In this document: piece by piece, positions 1 to 8,838 of the stretch | Layout: the number at the start of each line of letters is the position of its first letter | How positions within the stretch are numbered: the first letter of the stretch is position 1 | Origin: a virus | IMG/VR virus record: IMGVR_UViG_3300003690_003472 | Span: 1-64,000 of that record | DNA length: 64,000 nt | Direction: 5' to 3' (one strand) | Position numbers and translations under genes: made by a program | The notes under the pieces: generated by a model | Seen by the model: the letters and a program-made list of their open reading frames with translations, nothing else | What the model was told of the DNA's origin: nothing | The model's database searches: none

Positions 1-207
1 CTTATATATGCTCGGGGTCGGGAAGATTTATTACGGTTTATGAAGGATGGAAAAATCACACCTGAAACATTTAATCAAATTTATAATAATGTCCTCAACA
101 TGCGTGATGCCAAGGAATCGTTCGGAGCTGGAAGTGAAGAGCCTGTTGAAGACATTGCACACTTGTTTGAAAGCTGGAGGACATATTTAAATGAAACTCT
201 TATTTGA
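1..207 (+). CDS. 3' end of a phage protein with a C-terminal FESWRTYLNE motif (partial)
   Basis: An open frame enters from the left edge in frame 1 and stops at TGA 205-207, giving the last 68 residues of a protein whose start lies outside the window. It is helical and charged and ends LFESWRTYLNETLI. The stop overlaps the next gene's ATG (191) by 17 nt in another frame. The terminal motif closely resembles the first residues of the next protein (LFENWRKYIKE). Function is not recognisable. The close overlap and shared motif suggest that the two belong to the same functional set. Confidence 0.7.
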   Translation, partial: LIYARGREDLLRFMKDGKITPETFNQIYNNVLNMRDAKESFGAGSEEPVEDIAHLFESWRTYLNETLI

Positions 208-1897
208 AAATTGGCGAAAATATATAAAAGAAGATGTAATTGATTTAGCTTCTCGTAGAAAAAGCAAAGAAAAAGAATTTGTTTTTAGCGAAGTTGAACT
301 TAATAAACTTAATAATTCAATCACTACAATTGTAGAAGCAGCCAAAGAAGTTCTTGGTGCTGATGGTGAAACTCCTTATTTTTCTCCAGAATCTTTAGAA
401 AAATTTGAATTAGCGGAACCACTAAGAATGGTTGCAGAAGAAACAGAAGAAGAACTTGGAATTACACCATTTCAATCATCACAAGCCTCACCCGAACAAA
501 TAGCCCTTAGAAAGCAATATTATGGCCCCGAAGGTGAATTAACTAAACGCGGCCCAAAAGCAGTTAAAGACTTGGAAAAAGGCCTAGGCCAGATGTCCGC
601 AGAAGAATTTGAAGAAGCTGGATATGTCATTAAAGTTCCAGAAAACGTTTTAGGAGATTTTCGTTCTTTAGTTGAAAGTACAAAAGAGACTGCTGGATTG
701 TACGAAGAAGCCAAAGATTGGTATCACAACATTCGTGGATTGCTCGATAGAGAGACAGAGAACGACCGTGACGCCGCTTTATTGGGTCTTCTGATTGCTA
801 CCTACTCTCCGCGTGCAAAGTTCGCTCTAAACCTCGCTGAAGCCGTCTTTATGTATAAAGCCATACAAAGAGATGCTCAAGAAAATCCGGAACGTCTTAA
901 ACAATATCTTGAAATGTTCCCAGGCGCAGAAAAAAGAGAACCTGGAGAATTCAGAGGTTTTACGGGTGCTCATAAAGTTCCCAACTTTTCTTTGAATCTT
1001 ATTGCTCCTAATTTAGCTGGCGAAAGAGATGAGTTTGGAGACATAGCTTACAACGATCTTTATGAGTGGAATTCCACAATTGATACTTGGATGATTGATG
1101 CTTTTTATCCCTCTCTCCGAAGAGCCTCTACAGCAAAAGAGTGGGATGCAACTAAAGGTAAATTAATGTCTAATGTGGTTTCTTATCGATATATGGCAAG
1201 ATTAGTGGCACAAGAGGCTAAAAAATTAAATATATTACCTCATGAACTTCAAGCTTTAATTTGGGTTGCTTCACAAATTCGCCAAACTGGTGAAAAAGGT
1301 TTAGGTGTAACTACACAATTTGCTTATAATCAGATTAGAGAGTCCATCACAAATATTGCCGAGATTAATAATGATTTAGCAGTTCTTAAGAGTTTAGAAG
1401 AAGAAGATTGGCTTGGAACAATTATAGGAACAATTGATGATAAAGGATTTGAAGAGGCTGCTAAATATCTTTTAGGTATAAAAGATGAAAAAGGAAAAAT
1501 AACCACACCAGGAATTAGAAGCATTACTGCTAGTGGCAAAAAAGGAAGTGCCTTTGAATATTTTCCTGCACCGGAGAAGATTCAAAAGCCAAAAACACCC
1601 AAAGATCTAAAAGTTAAAGGACCGGCAAAAGAAAAAGCAATGAAATCACATCAAGATCCACAATACGGTGATTTAAATGCTCATTATGTAATGAACAATG
1701 TTATTCAAATGCCAGCTGGTAAATTTAATAATCTATATGACTCAGTTACTATGTATTTAGATCCTGAATTCTCCACAGATAAAGCAGTTGAACATATTTT
1801 AGGGAAATTCGATCCTGAAGCAAAAGCTTCAAAAGATTATTTTACTGAAAATTTAAAGCGGTTTAAAATTACAATAACAAGAAAAACAACTATTTAA
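191..1897 (+). CDS. Phage protein with DUF7178-like helical core
   Basis: 568 aa. The N-terminus MKLLFENWRKYIKED carries the FENWR motif also seen at the end of the preceding protein. An acidic segment follows to about residue 165. The core contains a WY..I segment near 174, an AALLGLLIATYSPRAKFALN stretch near 194-213, KVPNF near 262 and STIDTWMIDAF near 294-304. This spacing (ALxxxSP, later KV.NF, later TIDTW) resembles phage proteins grouped as DUF7178, a helical family with no firmly known activity. That assignment is from memory and needs a profile search. No signal peptide or membrane segment is seen. It is followed 6 nt later by the metalloprotease-SAP gene. Confidence 0.6.
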   Translation: MKLLFENWRKYIKEDVIDLASRRKSKEKEFVFSEVELNKLNNSITTIVEAAKEVLGADGETPYFSPESLEKFELAEPLRMVAEETEEELGITPFQSSQASPEQIALRKQYYGPEGELTKRGPKAVKDLEKGLGQMSAEEFEEAGYVIKVPENVLGDFRSLVESTKETAGLYEEAKDWYHNIRGLLDRETENDRDAALLGLLIATYSPRAKFALNLAEAVFMYKAIQRDAQENPERLKQYLEMFPGAEKREPGEFRGFTGAHKVPNFSLNLIAPNLAGERDEFGDIAYNDLYEWNSTIDTWMIDAFYPSLRRASTAKEWDATKGKLMSNVVSYRYMARLVAQEAKKLNILPHELQALIWVASQIRQTGEKGLGVTTQFAYNQIRESITNIAEINNDLAVLKSLEEEDWLGTIIGTIDDKGFEEAAKYLLGIKDEKGKITTPGIRSITASGKKGSAFEYFPAPEKIQKPKTPKDLKVKGPAKEKAMKSHQDPQYGDLNAHYVMNNVIQMPAGKFNNLYDSVTMYLDPEFSTDKAVEHILGKFDPEAKASKDYFTENLKRFKITITRKTTI

Positions 1898-1903
1898 TAC
1901 ATA

Positions 1904-4411
1904 ATGCACTATAAGATTAATAACAACACTTCACACGATTTGTCACAACTCGAAGGTTTTGCAAATCAACTTCTTCCTTTTGCACAAAAACGTATAGGAT
2001 TTAATAGACCTCCTGTAATTAATTTTGATTCGAATCAGGAAAATTCTCTAAATCCTCTTGGAAAAACTGGACACTATGATCCTCAAAATATGGAGATAGT
2101 TATTTTTGTGGATGGTAGACACATTAAAGACGTTTTGCGCTCCTTGGCTCATGAATTAGTACATCATGGCCAAAATTGTCGTGGAGAGTTTAATCAACCT
2201 GTTTCCACTGAATTGGGATATGCACAAAATAACAAATTTCTAAGGGGTATGGAAGAAGAAGCATATAAAGTTGGAAATTTATGTTTCAGAGATTGGGAAG
2301 ATGAAATAAAAATAAAGAATAAGCAATTACATGAAACTATTTATAAAGAAACCATTTCTGAAGGAGAAGAAAATATGTCTGATAAATCCACAAAAGAATG
2401 GAAAGATCTGGAACTTAATGACTTATTAATGAGCAGATGGGGCTATGGTACACCCAAAAATCAAGAACAGGTAAATGAAGGGGTACCGATGACCATAGTT
2501 AACGATTATCAAACAGGTCAAAAAGTGCTTGATGAAGACACTGAAGATGATGAAGATGATAAAAAAGATCTAGATGAAGACGTTGAACCTACCAGCGAAT
2601 TGCACGAAGATCCTCAAAGCGTAGAAGTTCGTGAAGAAACGGTAGATAAAAAATATCCTGTGAGAGAAAAATTAGAATATAGTGATAGACTAGTCGCAGA
2701 AAAACTTCATAATAAAGACCCTTATTCTCTTTTCGATAGTTGGACCAATAAAAACGAAAAAGACCCTTTTTTTTTAAGTGAAAACGTTTTTTCTGAAGAG
2801 CCCGGGCCAGAACCAGAGACTGAACCCGAACCCGAACCTGAGCCTGAAGAGGGACAAGAAGAAGCAAAAGAAACATTAAAACAATTAGCTGCTGGTACTG
2901 GTGAAGCATTTGATGCATTAAAAAAGTATTTAGAAGCATTTTTAGCAACCTTAGCTGCAGGACAACAAATAAAAGATCCCAGAAAAAGTATTCAAAAAAT
3001 GCTTAGCACAGGAATGGAAGACATGAAAAGAGTTTTCCGCCAAGCTTATGGTGCTGTATCAAAGGCGCCAGAAACACTAAAAGAATCTGACATTATATCA
3101 ATTAATATATCTGCTATACTTTGGGAAAGAGCAACAAGACTTTTATCTAAAGATAAAGAATCATATATATTAAACGAAGGGGTTCGAGAGAAAGTTGGAG
3201 GATGGATCGCAAAAAAAGGAGCAGAGTGGCTTGGAAGAACTGGAAGAGCGACTTCCAAAGGAGGCAAAGAAGGCACAAAAATTAAGGTACCATTTAAGGG
3301 AAGGTCTATAAAAGATCTTAGAGGTCTCGCCAAAACAAAAGGAATTAAAGGTGCAGGCAAAATGAATAAGGCTGATCTAATTAAAGCCCTTCAAAAAACA
3401 AAGCGACTAAAGCCGACAAAGGCAAAACCAAAAGCGAAACCAAAAGCGAAACCAAAAGCGAAACCAAAGGCAAAGGCAAAAGCAAAACCAAAGGCAAAAC
3501 CAAAGGCAAAAGTAAAACCAAAGGCAAAAGCAAAACCAAAAACTCCACCGCCGCCCGGAATGGTTCGAAAAATTGCTGGTTGGTGTAAGGGCAACCCCGG
3601 AAAATGCGCGCTGCTAGGATTTGCAGGATACGATGTTACATTCGGAAAAGGTATTATTCCTGGAGCCGTCAGTTCTCTTTTCGGAGATGAAGCTGAAGGC
3701 GGCCCACTTGGAAAATTGCCTGATAAAGATTTAGCTACTTTATGCAAAGGTGGTAACCAAGAGGCTTGTGATACTTTAAGAAAAAGACAAGAAGGCGGTG
3801 CAACTGAAGCACCTCCTCCGATTCCAACCGAAGATACTCCAGGTACCGAGACTCCCGGAGGAGAACCGGGAGAAAAGCCAAGACGCTTCTTGGGAATGTC
3901 GGCTAAATGGTTAGAAAAACGCGGCTGGCGGTGGATTGGTGGAGATTTTGCAAAACCGAATCGACCTGATTATTGGCTTTCGCGCGATCATTGTCGTGGC
4001 GTAAAATATTGTAAAGGATATAAAGGATCGAAGTCAGCGGCAAGAAAAACAGTAAAAAGTTCAGAACTTCCATCTGGTGAAGCCGTAGCACAACAATTAG
4101 GTTCTCCAAAGGGAAGGGAGCAGCGCGATTATGCACTAACTGGAGTTGCAACGAACCCAGAACAGGTTGAGTGGATTAGGGGCGCCGGTGATCAATTGCC
4201 GCGATTTATAGATCTAGTCAATAAGGGAAAGTTAAAACTTGGTCCAAAATGGACCCCCGCAGACGTAAAAAAGGTACCAGGCCTTAAGCCTTCTGCGATG
4301 CCACAAAAAAATCCAAGTGAAACCCCCATGGCACGCGCCAGTCGCAAACAAGCAGAAAAAAAGCGCCAAGAAGATAAATTAGCAGCTGAAAAAGAGCAAT
4401 GGAAACAATAA
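1904..4411 (+). CDS. Zinc-metallopeptidase-like protein with SAP domain and basic KPKA repeats
   Basis: 835 aa, modular. Residues 1-140 form a gluzincin-like fold with HELVH at 83-87 and an acidic EEEAY downstream that could give the third zinc ligand. A long acidic, low-complexity middle follows, including EPEPEPEP near 305. About residues 460-500 match a SAP motif (SIKDLRGLAKTKGIKG...KADLIKAL), a short helical DNA/chromatin-binding element. Residues about 503-546 are a Lys/Ala/Pro repeat like a histone H1 tail. The C-terminus is basic. Proteolysis plus nucleic-acid binding could suit a virion-packaged or head-maturation protein, but that is inference. It sits in a run of unrecognised phage genes. 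Confidence 0.65.
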   Translation: MHYKINNNTSHDLSQLEGFANQLLPFAQKRIGFNRPPVINFDSNQENSLNPLGKTGHYDPQNMEIVIFVDGRHIKDVLRSLAHELVHHGQNCRGEFNQPVSTELGYAQNNKFLRGMEEEAYKVGNLCFRDWEDEIKIKNKQLHETIYKETISEGEENMSDKSTKEWKDLELNDLLMSRWGYGTPKNQEQVNEGVPMTIVNDYQTGQKVLDEDTEDDEDDKKDLDEDVEPTSELHEDPQSVEVREETVDKKYPVREKLEYSDRLVAEKLHNKDPYSLFDSWTNKNEKDPFFLSENVFSEEPGPEPETEPEPEPEPEEGQEEAKETLKQLAAGTGEAFDALKKYLEAFLATLAAGQQIKDPRKSIQKMLSTGMEDMKRVFRQAYGAVSKAPETLKESDIISINISAILWERATRLLSKDKESYILNEGVREKVGGWIAKKGAEWLGRTGRATSKGGKEGTKIKVPFKGRSIKDLRGLAKTKGIKGAGKMNKADLIKALQKTKRLKPTKAKPKAKPKAKPKAKPKAKAKAKPKAKPKAKVKPKAKAKPKTPPPPGMVRKIAGWCKGNPGKCALLGFAGYDVTFGKGIIPGAVSSLFGDEAEGGPLGKLPDKDLATLCKGGNQEACDTLRKRQEGGATEAPPPIPTEDTPGTETPGGEPGEKPRRFLGMSAKWLEKRGWRWIGGDFAKPNRPDYWLSRDHCRGVKYCKGYKGSKSAARKTVKSSELPSGEAVAQQLGSPKGREQRDYALTGVATNPEQVEWIRGAGDQLPRFIDLVNKGKLKLGPKWTPADVKKVPGLKPSAMPQKNPSETPMARASRKQAEKKRQEDKLAAEKEQWKQ
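3412..3545 (+). repeat. 12-nt tandem repeat encoding a Lys-Ala-Lys-Pro tail
   Basis: A degenerate tandem array with a 12-nt unit (aaaccaaaagcg and aaaccaaaggca variants) inside the SAP-domain gene. It encodes repeated KPKA units. Synonymous drift between units shows that the array is old enough to have diverged while protein sequence was kept. Long reverse-strand frames here are mirrors of the repeat, not genes. Confidence 0.9.
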
Positions 4412-4412
4412 T

Positions 4413-5321
4413 ATGAATAAAGTGGAAAAAATAATATTACTTGAAGCTATAAAAGACGTACAACACTATGATAAAGAAATACAACATTTTTTAAAAGAGA
4501 TAGTGGAAAGTAAAGATGAAAAACTTTTACAAGAGTGGGCATTTGTTCTTCCGCTCCTAGGAGCGCTAGGTAATATTGGCTTCGCTACTATTGCGTCTGA
4601 TGCAATAGGAATAACGAACAATATGTATGATAAATTAGTAAAATATGTTGATCCATATCATTATGGGCTAGAATCAGCTAAAACACTATTAAATACTGTT
4701 GGAGTTGATAAACCAGATTTTCTTGGAGGTGGAGACTGGGGTACTCAATTTTTTGGTAAAGACCCAAATGCGGCCGAGCCTGGATGGCTTGTAAATTTAG
4801 TAAAAGGCTATTCTGGCGATAAAGAACCAGAAGAACTATTACAACAAGCTGACGAAATGACAAAAAAGGAAAGCAAACAAGTACTTAAGAAAATGTCACC
4901 TGAAAAAAGAAGGGAGGTACTTAAAAGAGAACATGGGTGGAATGATGATGATATAGATGCATGGGAAGCAGAAAACCTTAGTGAAGAAGAAGATCCGGGC
5001 ACAGGAGTTGGCGACGAAGCAGCCTCTCAAATTGCTTTAGAAAGCGCAGCTGAAGAGGTCTCCGGTGCCGAAACGCTTGACACAGATGCAGATGAAAGAT
5101 TTAAACATGTTAGAGGAGATCCCAAATTAGCAAACGCGCTGAAAACGATTCTTAGTCTTGAATCACAAGGAGTATCGCTTGATAAAGCACTAATTCAATT
5201 AAAAGATATTTTGATTTCTGGAGGACAATCAGAGGGCGCACCCACAGCTGCGCTCGAAGAGATTAAAAGTCAAGGAAGCGCCACTGAACTTTATCAGGAA
5301 GACGAAGAAGGTATTGTTTAA
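4413..5321 (+). CDS. Unrecognised acidic phage protein with one hydrophobic segment
   Basis: 302 aa; the start is one base after the upstream stop. The N-terminal 40 residues are charged helix (MNKVEKIILLEAIKDVQ). A Gly/Ala-rich hydrophobic stretch, AFVLPLLGALGNIGFATIAS, lies at about residues 43-62 and could be a membrane or buried helix. The remainder is strongly acidic, with a KKESKQVLKKMSPEKRREVLKR-like helical segment near 150-170. No family is recognised. The position inside a tightly packed group of acidic proteins suggests a shared virion or morphogenesis role, but nothing in the sequence proves it. Confidence 0.55.
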   Translation: MNKVEKIILLEAIKDVQHYDKEIQHFLKEIVESKDEKLLQEWAFVLPLLGALGNIGFATIASDAIGITNNMYDKLVKYVDPYHYGLESAKTLLNTVGVDKPDFLGGGDWGTQFFGKDPNAAEPGWLVNLVKGYSGDKEPEELLQQADEMTKKESKQVLKKMSPEKRREVLKREHGWNDDDIDAWEAENLSEEEDPGTGVGDEAASQIALESAAEEVSGAETLDTDADERFKHVRGDPKLANALKTILSLESQGVSLDKALIQLKDILISGGQSEGAPTAALEEIKSQGSATELYQEDEEGIV

Positions 5322-5323
5322 TA

Positions 5324-7372
5324 GTGGGCACTCCGGGACATATGCAACACCCGTTCGACGTTTCTACAGTTGAAACAGGACAAGATTTAATAAATTACTT
5401 TGTAAATATCGCAGAACACCTTAAAACTAATCCAGCTAGCGTTAAATTCGATGGTATTAATGTAAGTTTCAAATTAGTAGACGACGAGACGAAACCTAGT
5501 GGAAAAGACTTTAGGATGGATCGAGGTACCTCTCACAAAGAATCTGTTATCGGTATGACAGCACAAGATGCATATAATAAATGGCCAGAAGGCCATGGCA
5601 TGCCCGGGGCGATTGAAAAGCTTTTAATTATTTTTAATCAGGCAATTCCCCTAATAGAACCAGAATTAAAAGAATTGGGAATGTGGGATGACCCTACTAA
5701 ATTTTTTAATACTGAATATATGAAAAAGGGGCGCACAAACGTTGTTGAATATCCTGAAAACATATTAGCAATTCATGGAATTAATCAATTTTACGAAAAA
5801 CAAGCACAACCTTTTAGGGTAAAAAAAAGAGAATCAATTAATCGACCCGGCCTGGCTAGACCAGCAGATCCAGAAACAGGAAAACCAATAAAAGCAACTG
5901 CAATAGAAATAGATTATAATAGAAACATTCTTAATTCTTTAGTAGAAAAAGTTCAATCGATTGCAAAAGAAAATGATTTTAGTTTAGTTGGCGACGTACC
6001 AACCAACTTAGTAGCAGATATTGATTTCACCAAAACACTTAATACTCCATTTACAATACAAATGACAGAAACAGAAGAGGAAATACACCCCTTAAAAAAT
6101 TGGCTAGCTGGAGTGGTTAACCCAAGAGAAAGTAAGGTAATAAAATCAGATGGCTCACAAGCTTGGGCAATAAGTAAAGACATATATATGGCAGTCCTTA
6201 ACAAGATTCCACTGATAGAGTACTTAGAATCTCCAGAAGACGTAAAAATGGCCGTTAACGGCGTTATATTCAATCAGGCGACCCGCGAGTTGGGTAATGA
6301 CATTAAACGCGCCCTAGATAGCTCTAAAGGCTCCGTAGAGGGTCATGAAGGAATTGTTATCAGAGGACTAGAAGATCGCCCTGTAAAAGTAACAGGAGAT
6401 TTTATTGTACAGGGGCTAGAAACAACATTTAGAGAGAACGTAATCAAGGAACAAGAAGAGACAGAAGATGAAATCGATTTTAAAATAGAAGACGAAGAGG
6501 TAGAAAAAACAAATATTGCTGTTTATCCTGGTAGATTTCAACCAATGGGACAGCATCATTCTGAAGTTTTCAAACAACTTGATACAGATGAAAGTTTTGA
6601 TAAAGTTTATGTAGCTACTGCTGATAAAATAGATTTTACTGATGGAGATGGTGTGCCTAAATCTCCTTTTAACTTTGAAGAGAAAAAACAAATAATGATA
6701 CAACACGGAATTCCAGAGGAACAAATTATTAAAGTTAAAAATCCTTATAATGCGGTTGAAATATTACAAAACTATGAACCTGGAACAGTTTCTATTACAT
6801 ATTTTGTTGGCGCAAAAGATATGCAAGAAAATCCTCGTTTCCAAAAAACTGGGGGCACAACCAAGGATGGTTATGATTGGACAATTGAAGTTGCACCTCA
6901 TGTCTCAATTGACATTCCGGAAGTTGGAGAAATGTCAGGCACAAACATTCGAAAAGCTTTAAAAAATTCTGAGCCTGAAAGCTTTGAAAGCATAATGGGC
7001 TGGTATGATCCATTAATTTATGATCTTATTAAAAATAAACTTTCTGGTAGAGATAAAGAACTACAGGAGGATTTTCAGCTTCCGCTGGGTATCTTTCTGC
7101 GGCTGATAGAACAACATATTGATGAAGCCCCTTTGTCACAAATGTATGGTAGTTGGGTTGGAAATTTATCTCGCATTACACCTCGTGGTACTGAATTAGA
7201 AGAGGAAGAAATACTAGATGAAGATGATATTATTGAAGAAGAGGAAGAACTAGAAGAAATTTCTGCCATGGCATCCGGCGCCGCGGAAATAGCCGCTGGA
7301 AATAGAGATTATAAAGAAGGGTTAATTAGAGAAATTGAGAACTATTTATTTAGCATACTAGGAGCTAATTAA
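5324..7372 (+). CDS. Fusion of ligase-like adenylation domain and HIGH-type nucleotidyltransferase
   Basis: 682 aa, GTG start directly after the preceding stop. The N-terminal half carries motifs of the covalent nucleotidyltransferase (DNA/RNA ligase) superfamily: KFDG at 41-44 (motif I KxDG, lysine nucleophile), DRG near 67, EGIVIR near 342 (motif IV) and VKV near 353 (motif V). The C-terminal half begins with YPGRFQP near 401, followed by GQHH in place of HxGH, and later MSGTNIR near 536, the ISxTxIR motif of NMNAT-type and cytidylyl nucleotidyltransferases. An acidic tail ends with EEISAMASGAAEIAAG. Both halves chemically activate or transfer nucleotides, so RNA/NAD-related repair or modification is possible. 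The true substrate is unknown. Confidence 0.7.
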   Translation: MGTPGHMQHPFDVSTVETGQDLINYFVNIAEHLKTNPASVKFDGINVSFKLVDDETKPSGKDFRMDRGTSHKESVIGMTAQDAYNKWPEGHGMPGAIEKLLIIFNQAIPLIEPELKELGMWDDPTKFFNTEYMKKGRTNVVEYPENILAIHGINQFYEKQAQPFRVKKRESINRPGLARPADPETGKPIKATAIEIDYNRNILNSLVEKVQSIAKENDFSLVGDVPTNLVADIDFTKTLNTPFTIQMTETEEEIHPLKNWLAGVVNPRESKVIKSDGSQAWAISKDIYMAVLNKIPLIEYLESPEDVKMAVNGVIFNQATRELGNDIKRALDSSKGSVEGHEGIVIRGLEDRPVKVTGDFIVQGLETTFRENVIKEQEETEDEIDFKIEDEEVEKTNIAVYPGRFQPMGQHHSEVFKQLDTDESFDKVYVATADKIDFTDGDGVPKSPFNFEEKKQIMIQHGIPEEQIIKVKNPYNAVEILQNYEPGTVSITYFVGAKDMQENPRFQKTGGTTKDGYDWTIEVAPHVSIDIPEVGEMSGTNIRKALKNSEPESFESIMGWYDPLIYDLIKNKLSGRDKELQEDFQLPLGIFLRLIEQHIDEAPLSQMYGSWVGNLSRITPRGTELEEEEILDEDDIIEEEEELEEISAMASGAAEIAAGNRDYKEGLIREIENYLFSILGAN

Positions 7373-8169
7373 TGAACTTACAAGAACAAAAATTAAGAAA
7401 ACTAATTAGAAAAGGCATTGGTATTATTTTAGAACGAAAAAAACAACAAACACTAGAAGAGCGAAGATTACGCAAAGTTATTCGTAATATGATATCAGAG
7501 GTTGAAAGAAAAACAACTGTAGCGGATAAGGTAATACACAAGAATACAGGAATTAATGTATTAGACGATCTTTTGAAAAGAACCATTAGCCAAATAGAAG
7601 ATGCCTATACAAATCTTTCTACAAACAACAAACAAAGAAAATCTTTTAGATATCATTTTTTATATAATTTTAAAAACGCACTGGCGCCCGTTGATGCCAA
7701 CAGAACAGCTCCAATTGCAGATGAAACACTTTTAAGCGAACAAGATTTCACAGTTAAAATTGAGGACGATGATGATATTACGAGCGCCCCAGATGCAACG
7801 AAATTTATCCCCGCTAGAGCTAAAGATATTGATGATGCAAAAGAAAAAGCTGCAACCGACGCTGAAGTTGAAGAAGAAGGTGAATTTATTAAACTAGACA
7901 CCGATGATCCTGATGTAAGACAGGGAGCAGAAGAGGCAGAAAAAGCCTGGCGAGATGTACAAAATCAAATTGTTAGTGCATATGAAAGATTAATTAATCC
8001 TGACGATGCTGCAGCATTTAAGGATTGGGGTTTAACTAATTTAAAATTATATTTTGATAAATTTGAAAATGAAATGTCTGATAAAATAAAAGCAGAGCCA
8101 GAAAGTCCAGATTACCCTCCAGCAGAAGGAGGTGAAGAACCTGCTGAAGAAGAAACTTTTGAAGTTTAA
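7372..8169 (+). CDS. Acidic phage protein with duplicated LRKxIR N-terminal motif
   Basis: 265 aa; its ATG overlaps the last base of the preceding stop. Two similar segments open the protein: EQKLRKLIRKGIGIIL and EERRLRKVIRNMISEV, an internal duplication of a basic amphipathic helix. The remainder is acidic and helical, with an Asp/Glu-rich middle and a Glu/Pro-rich end. There is no signal peptide or membrane segment. The opening could be a targeting or assembly helix. No function is recognised, and no gene follows for 70 nt, so it may end the operon that began at the left edge. Confidence 0.55.
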   Translation: MNLQEQKLRKLIRKGIGIILERKKQQTLEERRLRKVIRNMISEVERKTTVADKVIHKNTGINVLDDLLKRTISQIEDAYTNLSTNNKQRKSFRYHFLYNFKNALAPVDANRTAPIADETLLSEQDFTVKIEDDDDITSAPDATKFIPARAKDIDDAKEKAATDAEVEEEGEFIKLDTDDPDVRQGAEEAEKAWRDVQNQIVSAYERLINPDDAAAFKDWGLTNLKLYFDKFENEMSDKIKAEPESPDYPPAEGGEEPAEEETFEV

Positions 8170-8239
8170 TATATTATATAATAACAATAATTCATAAATT
8201 ACTATTTGATTGTATCATATATTAGAAGATATTTTTAAT

Positions 8240-8599
8240 ATGTCATGGAAAAAGAAAAAAAGACTCTCAGGTAAAAACGCTCACTATAGTGTTTCTAAAA
8301 AATTAAGAAAAGAAAGTAAATCTAGTGAAGAATTTGAGTTAATGCTTAATAATTTATCCTTAGAAGATGTAATTGCCCTTAAATTAGAGCTAGCCACAAA
8401 GCCATTTGGTGGTAAGTGTTATGGAATTCCTTTATGGTATTCTACTAGAGAAATTGTACAAGATGCTCTTATTAAAACAGCATTATCAGTTTGTAGATCT
8501 AAAAGAGAATCTGCCAGATTTTTAGGTCTTATCCCACAAGACTTTCGAAAACTACTTAAAAAATATCAGACTGAAAGCTTTTTTGAAGAAAGTGATTAA
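8240..8599 (+). CDS. Small DNA-binding protein with Fis-like C-terminal helix-turn-helix
   Basis: 119 aa from ATG 8240; an in-frame ATG at 8210 adds 10 residues (MYHILEDIFN). I prefer 8240 because the protein then begins MSWKKKKRLSG, a typical basic start, but 8210 is not excluded. A helical N-terminal part (LSLEDVIALKLELATK) is followed by GIPLWYSTREIVQDAL and a final helix pair, CRSKRESARFLGLIPQDFRKLLKKY, that matches the Fis/NtrC C-terminal HTH pattern (helix, GL turn, recognition helix). It is probably a nucleoid-like or transcription factor acting on host or phage promoters. It lies just upstream of the promoter at 8606. Confidence 0.65.
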   Translation: MSWKKKKRLSGKNAHYSVSKKLRKESKSSEEFELMLNNLSLEDVIALKLELATKPFGGKCYGIPLWYSTREIVQDALIKTALSVCRSKRESARFLGLIPQDFRKLLKKYQTESFFEESD

Positions 8600-8605
8600 A
8601 TTAGT

Positions 8606-8634
8606 TTGACAATTTAACTACAATGAGATATACT
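8606..8634 (+). promoter_or_regulatory. Near-consensus sigma-70 promoter upstream of structured RNA and tmRNA
   Basis: TTGACA at 8606-8611, a 17-nt spacer and TATACT at 8629-8634. This is the best housekeeping-type promoter in the window. Transcription would start near 8641, about 200 nt before the mature tmRNA 5' end, so the transcript has a long leader or carries a separate RNA. Confidence 0.75.
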
Positions 8635-8640
8635 TACGTT

Positions 8641-8838
8641 TAGAGTCTTAGTGACTTTGAGTGTTTAATAAAAGGATGAATATTCTAGGCTATGAGGGTG
8701 CTAAACTAGAACGTATATATTGGAAATTAATTCTTCAATGACTCTCCTGAAGAGAAAAACTTATTGTTATTCAGTTAAAAGGAGTCTAGCTTTGTTGGTG
8801 TGAAAAATCAACACCCTTCATAGCACTTTTTACACGAT
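8641..8838 (+). ncRNA. Putative structured non-coding RNA or long tmRNA leader
   Basis: No plausible gene lies between the promoter and the tmRNA, but the sequence is rich in complementary segments. GCTATGAGGGTG (8689-8700) can pair with CACCC-T-TCATAGC (8812-8824) with one bulged T, closing a domain of about 135 nt. Inside it TTCTTCA (8731-8737) pairs with TGAAGA (8748-8753), and its loop base run GACTC (8740-8744) can pair with GAGTC (8782-8786). A competing hairpin GGTGT/ACACC (8797-8801/8811-8815) overlaps the outer stem, so two folds are possible. CTTTTT at 8826-8831 follows the outer stem and could terminate transcription. It resembles no family I can name; overall it is 6S-like in size only. 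Confidence 0.45.

Noticed and set aside
3391-3747. Reverse-strand frame rich in FAFGFAFG repeats
   Set aside because: It is the mirror of the KPKA-encoding repeat in the plus-strand gene; no start signal or independent support.
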